Assembly: GCF_003051105.1 (NCBI RefSeq)
Contig: NZ_QAOO01000010.1
Span: 62,001-126,000, forward strand
Direction of reading: 5' to 3'
From: Nitrosomonas nitrosa
GTDB taxonomy: Bacteria; Pseudomonadota; Gammaproteobacteria; Burkholderiales; Nitrosomonadaceae
Length of the DNA: 64,000 bases
The position numbers were made by a program, and so were the translations under genes. Below are positions 35,395 through 46,393 of the stretch, one piece after another (within the stretch, counting starts at the first letter, position 1; each line of letters starts with the position of its first letter). A model generated the notes under the pieces. That model made no database searches. It had not been told where the DNA came from and saw only the letters and a program-made list of their open reading frames with translations.

Positions 35395-36444
35395 ATGACA
35401 GATATCGCCGGATTGTTAGGTGATGAGGCAGACAAACTGCTCAATCATGTGTGTCAAGGTATTCCTAAAACAAGTTTGCATGTGCCAGGCCCCGATTTTA
35501 TAGATCGGGTAGTGGCAGCGGGGGATCGTAAGCCGGGCGTGTTACGCAATCTTCAGGCGCTTTACAATCATGGCCGCTTGGCAGGGACAGGCTATTTATC
35601 GCTGCTACCCGTTGATCAGGGGGTTGAGCATTCGGGAGGGGCTTCATTTGCACCTAATCCGATGTTTTTCGACCCGGAAAATATTGTCAAGCTGGCCATT
35701 GAGGGGGGATGCAATGGCGTGGCTTCCACGTTAGGCGTGCTGGGTATGGTCGCGCGCCGTTACGCCCATAAAATTCCGTTCATTCTTAAGATCAACCATA
35801 ACGAATTGCTGACTTATCCGACAAAATATGATCAGACCTTGTTTGCCAGTGTTGACCAAGCATTCGATATGGGCGCGTGCGCAGTGGGGGCGACCGTGTT
35901 TTTTGGTTCGGAGGAATCGCGCCGCCAGATACAAGAGATTTCCGAGGCATTCGCACATGCGCATGACCTGGGCATGGTGACGATTCTCTGGGCCTACACA
36001 CGCAATGCAGCTTTCAAGACTGCGGAAAAAGACTATCATGTGAGTGCCGATTTGACCGGGCAAGCCAATCATCTTGCCGTCACGCTCGAAGCCGACATCG
36101 TCAAGCAGAAAATGGCCGAAAACAATGGGGGTTATACTGCGCTCAAGTTTGGCAAGACCAGCCCTAAAGTATATAGCGATCTGACGACTGACCATCCGAT
36201 CGACCTGGTTCGTTATCAGGTTGCGAACTGTTACATGGGGCGGGTTGGCATGATCAACTCGGGTGGGGAATCAGGCAAAGATGATTTGCATCAAGCGGTG
36301 CGTACTGCTGTGATCAACAAACGCGCCGGCGGCATGGGACTCATTTCGGGGAGGAAGGCTTTCCAAAAACCTTTCAATGAAGGGGTCAAGCTGCTGAACG
36401 CGATACAGGATGTCTATTTATCTGCAGCTATCACTGTTGCTTGA
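35395..36444 (+). CDS. Class I fructose-bisphosphate aldolase (DhnA type)
   Basis: Protein of 349 residues. It cleaves or forms fructose 1,6-bisphosphate by a Schiff-base mechanism in glycolysis, gluconeogenesis or the Calvin cycle. It is of the archaeal/DhnA class I type: a TIM barrel with [18 protein letters not shown] near the start, [13 protein letters not shown], and the later strands [15 protein letters not shown] and GGRVG-like [18 protein letters not shown] that bind phosphate. A Lys of one of the last strands should form the Schiff base. It has a very strong AGGAGG site before the ATG, suggesting high expression. In an autotroph it may serve carbon fixation; ppsA earlier in the window fits the same direction of flux. 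Confidence 0.93.
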   Translation: MTDIAGLLGDEADKLLNHVCQGIPKTSLHVPGPDFIDRVVAAGDRKPGVLRNLQALYNHGRLAGTGYLSLLPVDQGVEHSGGASFAPNPMFFDPENIVKLAIEGGCNGVASTLGVLGMVARRYAHKIPFILKINHNELLTYPTKYDQTLFASVDQAFDMGACAVGATVFFGSEESRRQIQEISEAFAHAHDLGMVTILWAYTRNAAFKTAEKDYHVSADLTGQANHLAVTLEADIVKQKMAENNGGYTALKFGKTSPKVYSDLTTDHPIDLVRYQVANCYMGRVGMINSGGESGKDDLHQAVRTAVINKRAGGMGLISGRKAFQKPFNEGVKLLNAIQDVYLSAAITVA

Positions 36445-36483
36445 AGGTCTATTTAATCTATCTTCTGGAAGGAGGGCAAAATT

Positions 36484-37566
36484 ATGCCAGCCAATCATAT
36501 TCAAGATCGAGCAGCAGGTGCTCTCATGGGAGCCTTCATAGGCGACGCATTAGGTCTAGGCCCTCACTGGTATTACCAACTTGACGCATTACATCAAGAC
36601 TATGGTGATTGGATTGACGGCTATACAGATCCTAAACCCGGTCGATATCATCCCGGATGTAAAGCGGGTCAGCTATCGCAGGCGGGGTTTATTCTGGCGT
36701 TAACCGTAAGATCACTAGTCGAATGTGGCGCGTATGATCGCAATGATTTCTGTCGGCGGATGGATGAGGAGCTTTTCCCGCTCCTCGATGGAACGCCAGT
36801 GTGTGGGCCGGGGGGTTACACCAGCCAATCGATTCGCGAAGTATGGCGGCGTCGTGTCCAGCAGAAGTTACCATGGGGACAGACGGGCAGCCATGCTGAT
36901 ACCACTGAAGCCATCGAACGTACGTTGGCCATAGCGATTCGTTATGCTTTCCAACCTGCTGAACTCGCAGCCAATATCACAGACAATACCCTACTCACTC
37001 AGAGCGATGACATAGTCGTTTCGATGACAGTGGCTTATGGTGCGGTATTGGCCTTGCTCGTGCAGGGACACATGCTCGATACCGAATTGTCGGAAAAATT
37101 GATGGCGCTAGTCAAAAACGGGACTTTACCATTTCATGCCGTCACACAAGATGATCTGCAACCCCCGCGTCCGGGCGATCCCGATCCGCCGCGTGCGGGC
37201 CGCTTCGCTTCTCCGGATGCATTGCTTACCCCTTCCTACATGGCAGCCGCCGTAGCCGACCCGGATATCCGGATCGAACCTGCGTGGAAAGTATCGCTTG
37301 TCTATGGCATGCCTTGCGCGATCTATCATCAGTTGCCAGCAGCTTATTATTTAGCCGCTCGATTTCGAGATGACTTTGAATCTGCTGTATTGCATGCCAT
37401 CAATGGCGGTGGGCAGAACCAAGCGCGCGCCATTTTAACCGGTACATTGGTGGGGGCGCAGGTAGGGATGTCAAGTATTCCTCAGCGTTTTCTCGATGGT
37501 CTCGATCAAGTGGACACACTTAGAAATTTAGCGATGGCCCTTGCCGCGAAAGTCGGCGATTCTTGA
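36484..37566 (+). CDS. ADP-ribosylglycohydrolase homologue with altered metal site
   Basis: Protein of 360 residues of the ADP-ribosylglycohydrolase (DraG/ARH) fold. The start RAAGALMGAFIGDALGLGPHWYY (split here: GDALG at 20-24) is typical. In active enzymes two Mg2+ are held by aspartates in a DDT-type motif and in a C-terminal GGDTDT motif. Here the C-terminal motif reads GGGQNQARA (residues 308-316), so both aspartates became glutamine, and the first motif is reduced to GSHADTTEAI. The fold is well kept, so the protein may bind ADP-ribose-like ligands without the usual catalysis, or do something else. It follows the aldolase gene by 39 bases with AAGGAGGG before its ATG, so they are probably cotranscribed. 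Confidence 0.85.
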   Translation: MPANHIQDRAAGALMGAFIGDALGLGPHWYYQLDALHQDYGDWIDGYTDPKPGRYHPGCKAGQLSQAGFILALTVRSLVECGAYDRNDFCRRMDEELFPLLDGTPVCGPGGYTSQSIREVWRRRVQQKLPWGQTGSHADTTEAIERTLAIAIRYAFQPAELAANITDNTLLTQSDDIVVSMTVAYGAVLALLVQGHMLDTELSEKLMALVKNGTLPFHAVTQDDLQPPRPGDPDPPRAGRFASPDALLTPSYMAAAVADPDIRIEPAWKVSLVYGMPCAIYHQLPAAYYLAARFRDDFESAVLHAINGGGQNQARAILTGTLVGAQVGMSSIPQRFLDGLDQVDTLRNLAMALAAKVGDS

Positions 37567-37658
37567 ACGATTCGGTAGGTTTTATTATTTTTTTCAGTTT
37601 TTCTCAACGAACTCTTTAAAAATTTTGCATTCGGTTTCGTTATAATAGCGCTTTGTGA

Positions 37659-39137
<1,479 letters not shown>

Positions 39138-39150
39138 CAACACATTTTTT

Positions 39151-40710
39151 ATGCACCAGAAAATCCTTATTTTGGATTTTGGTTCTCAATACACCCAGTT
39201 GATTGCGCGCCGCGTTCGAGAAACGAATGTTTATTGTGAACTGCATCCCTATGATGTCGATCCTCAATTCATAAAAGCATTTTCTCCTGTCGGCATTATT
39301 TTATCGGGAGGACCCGCTTCTGCTTTTATTGAGAATACCCCACGCGCGCCCCAAATTGTTTTTGAGTTGAATGTGCCTGTTCTGGGTATTTGTTATGGCA
39401 TGCAAGTTATGGCCGCCCAGTTGGGTGGTAGAGTGGAGAGTGCTAATCAGCGTGAATTCGGTTACGCCGAGTTACTGATTGAGGATTGCAAGCTCTTTGG
39501 TGGGATTAGTGACCGGATAGATTCTGATGGACAAGCGATACTCGATGTCTGGATGAGTCATGGAGACAATGTCGTAGCTTTGCCTACTGGCTTCAAGGTA
39601 GTTGCGCATAATGCGGCCACCCCAATTGCTGCGATGGCCGACGAGATGCGTCAATTTTACGGATTGCAATTTCATCCGGAAGTGACGCATACCTTGCAAG
39701 GTAAAACCATCATCGAGCATTTCGTACATAATATTTGTGCGGCAGGCTATGACTGGAACATGCCTGACTATGTGGCAGAGTCGATTAGTCGAATTCAGGC
39801 AAAAGTAGGCAGCGATAAAGTCATTCTAGGATTATCGGGCGGGGTGGATTCTTCGGTTGCTGCGGTGCTCATTCACCGCGCGATCGGCGATCAATTGACA
39901 TGTGTATTTGTCGACAACGGCTTATTACGCTTGCATGAGGCGGAGCAGGTTAAAGCGGTTTTCGCCCAGAACCTGAATATGAAAGTGATTCACGTCGATG
40001 CAAGCAGGCAATTTCTCGAGCAGCTGCAAGGTGTGACTGATCCTGAGCAAAAACGTCGCATCATTGGACGTGAATTTGTCGAGGTGTTCCAGAAGGAGTC
40101 TGCCAACATTGCCGATGCACGGTGGTTGGCTCAAGGGACAATTTATCCTGATGTAATTGAATCTGCAGGCAGTCAAACTAAAAAAGCACACACTATCAAA
40201 TCACATCACAATGTAGGCGGCCTGCCAGATACACTGCACCTTAAATTGCTCGAGCCATTGCGCGAGTTGTTCAAGGATGAAGTGCGCGAGCTTGGCTTGG
40301 TTTTGGGTTTGCCGCATGATATGGTATTTCGCCATCCCTTTCCCGGCCCAGGGCTGGGAGTCAGAATTTTAGGAGAAGTCAGGCAGGAATATGCAGATCT
40401 GCTCCGCCAAGCGGATGCAATCTTTATTGAGGAACTCAAGGCTTCCGGCTGGTACGAAAGAACCTCGCAGGCATTCGCTGTATTTCTGCCAGTGAAATCG
40501 GTGGGCGTCATGGGAGATGGCCGAAGTTATGAGTATGTCGTTGCATTGCGTGCTGTTCAAACACAGGACTTCATGACTGCACATTGGGCAGAATTGCCTT
40601 ATTCTTTGTTAGCCAAGGTCTCTAACCGCATCATCAATGAAGTACGAGGCATCAACCGAGTGGTTTATGATGTTTCCGGCAAACCGCCTGCTACGATTGA
40701 GTGGGAATGA
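39151..40710 (+). CDS. guaA: GMP synthase (glutamine-hydrolysing)
   Basis: Protein of 519 residues from ATG 39151; the frame is open upstream into guaB but [21 protein letters not shown] is the standard beginning. It converts XMP to GMP with ATP and glutamine. Domains: class I amidotransferase (1-200) with nucleophile elbow VLGICYGMQ (Cys near 83) and the FHPEV segment; ATP pyrophosphatase domain with PP-loop [12 protein letters not shown] near 228; and the C-terminal dimerisation domain ending TIEWE. All key parts are intact. No clear Shine-Dalgarno is seen before this ATG, so translation may depend on coupling to guaB. Confidence 0.97.
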   Translation: MHQKILILDFGSQYTQLIARRVRETNVYCELHPYDVDPQFIKAFSPVGIILSGGPASAFIENTPRAPQIVFELNVPVLGICYGMQVMAAQLGGRVESANQREFGYAELLIEDCKLFGGISDRIDSDGQAILDVWMSHGDNVVALPTGFKVVAHNAATPIAAMADEMRQFYGLQFHPEVTHTLQGKTIIEHFVHNICAAGYDWNMPDYVAESISRIQAKVGSDKVILGLSGGVDSSVAAVLIHRAIGDQLTCVFVDNGLLRLHEAEQVKAVFAQNLNMKVIHVDASRQFLEQLQGVTDPEQKRRIIGREFVEVFQKESANIADARWLAQGTIYPDVIESAGSQTKKAHTIKSHHNVGGLPDTLHLKLLEPLRELFKDEVRELGLVLGLPHDMVFRHPFPGPGLGVRILGEVRQEYADLLRQADAIFIEELKASGWYERTSQAFAVFLPVKSVGVMGDGRSYEYVVALRAVQTQDFMTAHWAELPYSLLAKVSNRIINEVRGINRVVYDVSGKPPATIEWE

Positions 40711-40869
40711 GTGTATTTCGGGGCATGACAAGCCGTTCTTAGCCAGTCTGTAGATTAACTGTTAGGTTCTGCGAGCGTTAGGTTATCAATCATCTTCTCG
40801 CTTAAGTATTTTTCTTTTTTTCCGTTAATTCTTCATTATCAGCTTGGAAATTAGAACAAGGAAGCGATC

Positions 40870-41724
40870 ATGGAGATTTTCTTGAGCCTGGCATTCATCG
40901 CGCTCATGGGTGGGGTATTACTCCATCCCCTAATAAGACGTCGTCGCAGCAGTGCGGCTAAAGCAGCATTAACAGACCAGCAGATAATAAGCCATCACGA
41001 CAAAGCAATAGGTGAGGCGAGTGCTTACATGCAGTTTAACTGCTTCGGTAAGCGTATGCAGCCTGCCGAAGGGCAGTACCACATTGTTTACACTAATGAG
41101 CACGGGGTAACGACCGAGCGAGATATCAGTGTCACGGGCGTCCATAGCCATAATGGCAAAGATGCTGTCATCGCATTTTGTCATCTGCGTAATGCACATC
41201 GGTTGTTTATCAATGAAAATATCGAGCGTGCGGTCGATCTTTATACGGGCGAATGGGTAGAAAGCGTTGCCCAGCATGCTATCGTAAGACATGAGAATAG
41301 CGAAGAAGAAAAAATGATGAACGCGCTCGACCAGGAAATGATGGCATTACATCTTCTCGTTTTTTTTAGTCGTGCTGATGGTCGTATGACCAAAACCGAA
41401 CGGGGAATTATTGCGGATTATCTCAAACATCGCTACCAGGATATTGCATTTGAGGGAAACGAATTTGAGGAAGCGATCAACGCTGTCAGTACAATTGTCA
41501 AAAATGACTTTAAGCGAATCGTTGCAGATATGGTATCCAGCCGCGATAGCGAACGGTTGAGCGATATTTCAGATTACGCCAAGCGTATCGTTGCCACTCA
41601 AGAAATTGTCAATTTACTTGAAAAAAACGCACTGGAATTACTTGCGGCAGCAGTAGCCAAATGCGGGCCTTCCCTACAAGAGAGTGGATCAACTTATATC
41701 AAATCACAAACGAGCACACTCTAA
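40870..41724 (+). CDS. Membrane-anchored protein with WYL-like and TerB-like parts
   Basis: Protein of 284 residues of uncertain function. One membrane span at residues 2-19 is followed by a basic stop (RRRRSS). Residues 60-140 look like a WYL-type beta module: YHIVYTNEHGVTTERDISV, then VIAFCHLRNAHRLFINENIERAVDLYTGEWV, the pattern seen where WYL domains end in transcription factors. Residues 150-245 are helical and resemble TerB/DjlA-like domains (LHLLVFFSRADGRMTKTERGIIADYL, acidic residues after the first helix). WYL domains bind nucleic acid or nucleotide ligands, while TerB-like ones bind metals or partners; both calls are by pattern. The gene stands alone between guaA and the convergent rnfH. 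Confidence 0.6.
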   Translation: MEIFLSLAFIALMGGVLLHPLIRRRRSSAAKAALTDQQIISHHDKAIGEASAYMQFNCFGKRMQPAEGQYHIVYTNEHGVTTERDISVTGVHSHNGKDAVIAFCHLRNAHRLFINENIERAVDLYTGEWVESVAQHAIVRHENSEEEKMMNALDQEMMALHLLVFFSRADGRMTKTERGIIADYLKHRYQDIAFEGNEFEEAINAVSTIVKNDFKRIVADMVSSRDSERLSDISDYAKRIVATQEIVNLLEKNALELLAAAVAKCGPSLQESGSTYIKSQTSTL

Positions 41725-41802
41725 TGGGTAGAATGATTGGGGTCATGAAGATCATTTCTGAGTCGGTTGGCGATCTATTCCGCTGAATGGTGGCTTGATC
41801 GG

Positions 41803-42108
41803 CTAACCTGACTTTTTACTTTTTTCCGCCACACGTTTTCTTCTCTTTTCTTTGGGGTCGAGTAACAAAGGGCGGTAGATTTCAACGCGGTCGCCATTTT
41901 GCAGAAGGGTACCTGGTTTTGCTATCTTGTTGAAAATACCAAATTTTTGTGTGGTCAGATCGATTTCGCTAAATAGTGTGGTAACGCCAGATAAAACGAT
42001 AGCTTGTTCAATCGTTGTGCCAATAGGTACAAAAAAACGTTCCAGAAACTGGCGATGAGGAAGTGCATATGTGACTTCAATTTCGATAGAATCAGTTGCG
42101 TGTTCCAT
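41803..42108 (-). CDS. rnfH: RnfH-family ubiquitin-like protein
   Basis: Protein of 101 residues from the ATG at 42108; a longer frame upstream runs through ratA and is not real. RnfH proteins have a beta-grasp ubiquitin-like fold; they are named for proximity to rnf genes in some bacteria, and the role is not known. Visible: IEIEVTYALPHRQFLERFFV, TTIEQAIVLSG, and the closing strand NGDRVEIYRPLLLDPKEKRRKR. The start lies inside the end of ratA (17-base overlap), the standard ratA-rnfH arrangement. It converges on the WYL/TerB-like gene. Confidence 0.93.
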   Translation of the reverse strand: MEHATDSIEIEVTYALPHRQFLERFFVPIGTTIEQAIVLSGVTTLFSEIDLTTQKFGIFNKIAKPGTLLQNGDRVEIYRPLLLDPKEKRRKRVAEKSKKSG

Positions 42109-42532
42109 AAATTGCTTCAGCGCGTTCGACGAATGCTTCCACGAAGTTGTTGGCAATGACATAGAAAACCGGCCCGACAAGTTTCTCCAGTAATTTGTGA
42201 GAGAACGTATAATGTAGGCGGAATTCAATCTTGCATGCGCTATCAGAAAGCGGGATGAAACGCCAATGACCGTCTAAGTGTTCGAAAGGGCCATCCAAAA
42301 GCTTCATTTCGATCAATTCAGGTGGATGGCGTTTATTCTCTGTGGTAAAGCTATGCTTGATATGATGATAGTTGATGTGGAGCGTAGCGTGGGCAATATC
42401 CTCACTTTGCAACTTGACGGATGCGCCATCACACCAAGGCAGAAATTCTGGATAATTTTCAACGGTATCAACTAATCTGAACATTTGGCCGGCTGAGTAG
42501 CCCACCAGTACTGATTTTTCTATTTCTGCCAT
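42092..42532 (-). CDS. ratA: RatA-family START/polyketide cyclase-like protein
   Basis: Protein of 146 residues with the START/SRPBCC fold. It was described in E. coli as a toxin that blocks 70S ribosome assembly, and its relatives (Coq10) bind ubiquinone; which applies here is not known. The start MAEIEKSVLVGYSAGQMFRLVDTVENYPEFLPWCDG is diagnostic (conserved YPxFLPWC), shown here in parts: VGYSAGQMFRLV and FLPWCDGA. It diverges from smpB, 101 bases away, as in many proteobacteria, and is followed by rnfH. Confidence 0.95.
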   Translation of the reverse strand: MAEIEKSVLVGYSAGQMFRLVDTVENYPEFLPWCDGASVKLQSEDIAHATLHINYHHIKHSFTTENKRHPPELIEMKLLDGPFEHLDGHWRFIPLSDSACKIEFRLHYTFSHKLLEKLVGPVFYVIANNFVEAFVERAEAIYGTRN

Positions 42533-42633
42533 AAAATTATTGACCCTTTGTTTTCAACTGAGCTGAAGTTGGAAAGCTGATAAACTAAAAGATATTAAGT
42601 TATTTGTCTTTGTTCCCATCATATAATTTCAAG

Positions 42634-43077
42634 ATGAGTATCGCCCAAAACAAAAAAGCGTTTCATGATTATTTTATCGAGGAAAAATACGAAGCAGGTA
42701 TTGTTTTGGAAGGCTGGGAAGTCAAAGCGATTCGTGCCGGACGAATTCAATTAAAAGAAGCTTATGTTATCATTCGCAACAGTGAATTATATCTTATTGG
42801 TAGCCATGTGAGTCCTTTACCTACTGCTTCAACACACATTAATCCTGACCCACTACGTACCCGTAAATTGTTACTCCATGCCGAACAAATAGAACGGTTG
42901 ATCGGAAAAGTCGAGCGTGCCGGGTATACCCTTGTTCCTCTTGATATGCATTATAAATCAGGAAGAATCAAACTTGAAATAGGTCTTGCTAAAGGTAAAA
43001 AGCAATACGATAAACGGGAAGCTGAAAAACGTAAAGAGTGGGAACGCGATAAACAGCGATTACTCCGGGCGCGCTAG
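42634..43077 (+). CDS. smpB: SsrA-binding protein SmpB
   Basis: Protein of 147 residues from ATG 42634. It brings tmRNA to stalled ribosomes for trans-translation. The N-terminal start [14 protein letters not shown], the strand [18 protein letters not shown], the [13 protein letters not shown] segment and the basic C-terminal tail ([20 protein letters not shown]) that reads as the decoding-site helix are all there. The frame is open from TTG 42604 but the shorter start matches the family. It diverges from ratA and is followed by ctaA after 45 bases. Confidence 0.96.
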   Translation: MSIAQNKKAFHDYFIEEKYEAGIVLEGWEVKAIRAGRIQLKEAYVIIRNSELYLIGSHVSPLPTASTHINPDPLRTRKLLLHAEQIERLIGKVERAGYTLVPLDMHYKSGRIKLEIGLAKGKKQYDKREAEKRKEWERDKQRLLRAR

Positions 43078-43122
43078 TCAACCCATTTTTCTTTCATTCA
43101 TTGATTTTTTAATTTGTTCATT

Positions 43123-44136
43123 ATGCAGAAACCCATCGCGATTTGGTTATTTATTTGTTGTGCGCTTGTCTTTGCCATGGTCATTGTAGGCGGCGTCACG
43201 CGCCTGACGGGTTCAGGTTTATCAATTGTTGAGTGGCAGCCGCTTATCGGTGCCATTCCGCCGCTGAGTCAAGAAGACTGGGAAATACTTTTGGAAAAAT
43301 ATCGTCAGATACCACAATACCAGGAAGTTAACAAAGGGATGACCTTGGATGAATTCAAGGGCATTTTCTGGTGGGAGTATTTTCATCGATTATTGGGGCG
43401 TTTGATAGGTCTGGTTTATTTCATTCCATTTGTCTATTTTATCACCCGCAAACAGGTGGATCGTGCACTTGGTATTAAACTGCTGGTTATTTTTATTCTG
43501 GGCGGTTTGCAGGGACTGATGGGTTGGTATATGGTCATGAGCGGCCTGGTCAACAATATATACGTTAGTCAGTATCGACTAACAGCGCACTTGGGATTGG
43601 CTTTTGTTATTTTTGCGGCCATGTTCTGGGTGGCGACAGGGTTGTTGTCATCAAGAGAACGTCATCAACAAGATAGAACGGAATTACAAGGGTTACGCCG
43701 ATTTTCGTTTCTGATTACTACCCTTATTTTCATCATGGTATTATCAGGTGGGTTTGTTGCCGGCATACATGCAGGGTTGGCTCATAATACTTTTCCTTTG
43801 ATGAGCGGCTATGTGCTTCCCCCCGACTTATTTGTGCTCGAACCCTGGTATCGTAATTTCTTCGAGAATATGACCACCGTTCAATTTAATCATCGATTGA
43901 TCGCATGGACATTGGCATTTCTTGTGCCTATTTTTTGGTTTAGGGCAAGAAAATATACGCTCTCTAGCTCGGAACAGTGGGCTTGCCATCTGCTACTGGC
44001 GATGCTGGCGATACAGATCAGTTTAGGGATCGCCACTTTATTATTGGTCGTGCCTTTGCCATTGGCGGCTGCGCACCAAGGGGGGGCTATGCTGTTGTTC
44101 ACTGCTGCACTATGGGTGAATCGAAAGTTGTCTTAA
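43123..44136 (+). CDS. ctaA: Heme A synthase (COX15/CtaA family)
   Basis: Protein of 337 residues from ATG 43123. It oxidises heme O to heme A for cytochrome c oxidase, in the inner membrane. About eight membrane spans. Family marks: [20 protein letters not shown] at the first loop (read here in parts: [17 protein letters not shown]), [17 protein letters not shown] with a heme-binding His, [33 protein letters not shown] and [11 protein letters not shown], giving four conserved His in the expected spans. It follows smpB on the same strand. The oxidase subunits themselves are not in the window. Confidence 0.95.
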   Translation: MQKPIAIWLFICCALVFAMVIVGGVTRLTGSGLSIVEWQPLIGAIPPLSQEDWEILLEKYRQIPQYQEVNKGMTLDEFKGIFWWEYFHRLLGRLIGLVYFIPFVYFITRKQVDRALGIKLLVIFILGGLQGLMGWYMVMSGLVNNIYVSQYRLTAHLGLAFVIFAAMFWVATGLLSSRERHQQDRTELQGLRRFSFLITTLIFIMVLSGGFVAGIHAGLAHNTFPLMSGYVLPPDLFVLEPWYRNFFENMTTVQFNHRLIAWTLAFLVPIFWFRARKYTLSSSEQWACHLLLAMLAIQISLGIATLLLVVPLPLAAAHQGGAMLLFTAALWVNRKLS

Positions 44137-44266
44137 GGTGTGTCTTTGGTAAGCAACGACGTATTGTGAAAAAATAGGGATTTTGAGCATAGCGCTTAAT
44201 TAATTCGATCTTGCTGAGTAACAATTCATCAGACGGCAAGCTATCTGCGGTACAAAAAGGGAAGGG

Positions 44267-44494
44267 TTACGATGGTGTTTTTGTATGTAACTTACGATGC
44301 TCGTTACTGCAAAAATAGTTGTCATTAGCTGCTATGCTTTCGCTTCTTGGTACATGTAAACCGCAGTGGGCACACCTTACCATATCTTCAATTTCGTTGG
44401 GTTTTGTAGGTGTTCCTTTGGGCCGTTGCAGATTCTTGAAGATCCAGTAAATTATCAATAAAACAATAATGAAGACTATCCATTTACCTAACAC
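44267..44494 (-). CDS. Small PP0621-like membrane protein with zinc-finger tail
   Basis: Protein of 75 residues if it starts at GTG 44494, preferred because AAGGA lies eight bases before it and the span then begins at residue 4. In-frame upstream starts (ATG 44536, TTG 44572) are less likely. One membrane span (about 4-22) is followed by a polar linker and a C-terminal motif CAHCG-x16-C (about residues 44-65) with NEHRKLH, which fits a single treble-clef-like or MYND-like zinc site. The PP0621 family has this layout. Function unknown. It stands alone. Confidence 0.75.
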   Translation of the reverse strand: MLGKWIVFIIVLLIIYWIFKNLQRPKGTPTKPNEIEDMVRCAHCGLHVPRSESIAANDNYFCSNEHRKLHTKTPS

Positions 44495-44830
44495 GGTTAC
44501 TTTCCTTGTTGTTAGCACATTTATGGCTTGAATCATCGCAACTTCTGAAATGTATGGCAAATTTAATTTCAATTTTGTGGCTGCCTGAACGATTAAATAA
44601 AATTGGTTGAAAGCGATAAAGTGAGTTTCTCAGGTAAGAAATGATCGCTAATAGATTTGGAAAAAATGCTTCAACCGGTGCATCGAAGAAAGCACAGCAG
44701 TGGTATTTGATGCACGATGACGAAAACAGGTGAAAAGACGACATCGCTCAACATAATGAAATGTCTACTGAGCCTGTTTTAACAATCTAGTTAGCAGAAT
44801 GAAGTGTTACTCAGGTTGCCTTGATGGGCA

Positions 44831-46318
44831 TTATTCCAACTCTTTCAAGGAACAAGGCGGGGCGATGCCATACCCTTGGGCAAAATCGATTTTGATTTCG
44901 CGTAATTTCTCAATAACTTCGTGAGACTCAACGAACTCTGCAATGGTCTGGATCTTCATAAGATGGGCAATTCGATTAATTTCACTGACTTTCGTGAAAT
45001 CAGAAGCATCATGAAGAATATTACAGATCAGGTTTCCATCAATTTTAACAAAATCAATTTTGATATTTTTAAGCAAATTAAACGAAGAGCGGTCATGGTT
45101 AAAACCGGAAAGTGAAACTTTACATCCCATTTCCCTCATTTTTTGAGCGAAGATCGCGGTATCCGGGACATTGGTTTTGGCATCTGATTCCTCGATTTCA
45201 AAACACAATGCTTGCGCAGGAATATTTAAATCGTGAAGCTGTTTCTTCACAAAATCAATGAATTCTGCATCATCGAGTGTATCTCTTGCGATATTTATGC
45301 ACAGCATAGCATCTGATTTTGTTTTTTGTTTTGATAACCATAGTGTCAGGTGATTGACAACCCAGCGATCGAGACGAGGCATCAATTTGTATTTCTCAGC
45401 AATTGACAAAAATACACCGGGCGGTAACAGATTATTTTCTTCTTCGGACATCCTTACCAAAATCTCATAATAGGGTGGCGGGCTTATGTCCGGTCTGACT
45501 GGCACGATACTTTGGTAGTGCAGATAAAACTTATTCTGTTCAATTGCCTGGATAATTCGAGCGGCTGAGTCGATGGGGGGGGGCGAAGAATGCTTATTGT
45601 CTAATCTTCGCTCCGCTTCCCTATCATTTTGTGCCCCGGATGGATCAAACCTGGTAAATGTTGAAGCTATTTTGATTCGTTCGCTTTCTTTCAGTATCCT
45701 CGGTGTATAAAGTGTGTAAAAACCAGTCACCTTTCCTTTAGGATCAAAATGAGGGACAAATTGCTCGGTGATCAGGCAGGTCGCGCCATTTGCCAGTTTC
45801 TGGGTGCGCTGACCTTGTACCAATTCACCTGCCAGGACGCTCTCGATACTATTTTTGATTTCATACTGAAAGTGTTCGTTTAAGAATTCACCTAGAAAAT
45901 GGTTGTCGATTTGTTCCGCTTTTAATCCAAACCATAAACGATAAGCCCGATTATGATAGCGGCACTGCTGTTCCGTATTGAAGTAGGCAAGCATGACCGG
46001 AAAATTTTCATCAACGATTTGGAGTCTGCTCTTATTTTCCGATGACGTTTTTTCAGCCCAGAGCCGATATTTGATCTCGTTTGCGAGCCTTTCCTTGTTT
46101 GCTGCAAATTGCGCCATGTGTTTTGCGAGTGCCTTTTCCGCGTGCGTGATTTGCACTATCATGGCGGTAATGGCCGCAAGCAGCATGACCCATAAGACAC
46201 CAATAACCAGGGGCGCTAATTCCAACGTAAAGAAATCTGCTGCAATAAGTGTTCCTGTTATCGCGATGGCAATACAGGCAGCGAAGTAAGATTTAACACC
46301 GTTAAATTTGGGAGACAT
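44831..46318 (-). CDS. PAS-EAL signalling protein with degenerate EAL site
   Basis: Protein of 495 residues. Two membrane spans (about 10-30 and 35-57), a short coiled linker, a PAS domain (about 95-215, with HNRAYRLWFG and the tail FDPKGKVTGFYTLY), and an EAL domain (about 250-490). EAL domains hydrolyse cyclic di-GMP; the site needs the EAL Glu, an Asn, a Glu, the DDFG pair, a Lys and a further Glu. Here EILVRM, NIA, EIEES, KID and AEFVE are kept, but the DDFG stretch reads SGFN at residues 404-407, so both metal-binding aspartates are gone. Probably a c-di-GMP sensor or an inactive scaffold. No GGDEF domain is present. Confidence 0.9.
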   Translation of the reverse strand: MSPKFNGVKSYFAACIAIAITGTLIAADFFTLELAPLVIGVLWVMLLAAITAMIVQITHAEKALAKHMAQFAANKERLANEIKYRLWAEKTSSENKSRLQIVDENFPVMLAYFNTEQQCRYHNRAYRLWFGLKAEQIDNHFLGEFLNEHFQYEIKNSIESVLAGELVQGQRTQKLANGATCLITEQFVPHFDPKGKVTGFYTLYTPRILKESERIKIASTFTRFDPSGAQNDREAERRLDNKHSSPPPIDSAARIIQAIEQNKFYLHYQSIVPVRPDISPPPYYEILVRMSEEENNLLPPGVFLSIAEKYKLMPRLDRWVVNHLTLWLSKQKTKSDAMLCINIARDTLDDAEFIDFVKKQLHDLNIPAQALCFEIEESDAKTNVPDTAIFAQKMREMGCKVSLSGFNHDRSSFNLLKNIKIDFVKIDGNLICNILHDASDFTKVSEINRIAHLMKIQTIAEFVESHEVIEKLREIKIDFAQGYGIAPPCSLKELE

Positions 46319-46393
46319 CTATACACTCATTTTCTATGATCACTGATAAAGGAGTATCGCCGTTTTGGACAAAATGGAATTTGATTGTATCGG

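Noticed and set aside
37625..37646. TTGCAT and TATAAT upstream of guaB as a sigma-70 promoter pair
   Set aside because: Spacing is only 10 bases; TATAAT alone may be a -10 box but the -35 is not convincing, so no promoter feature was entered.
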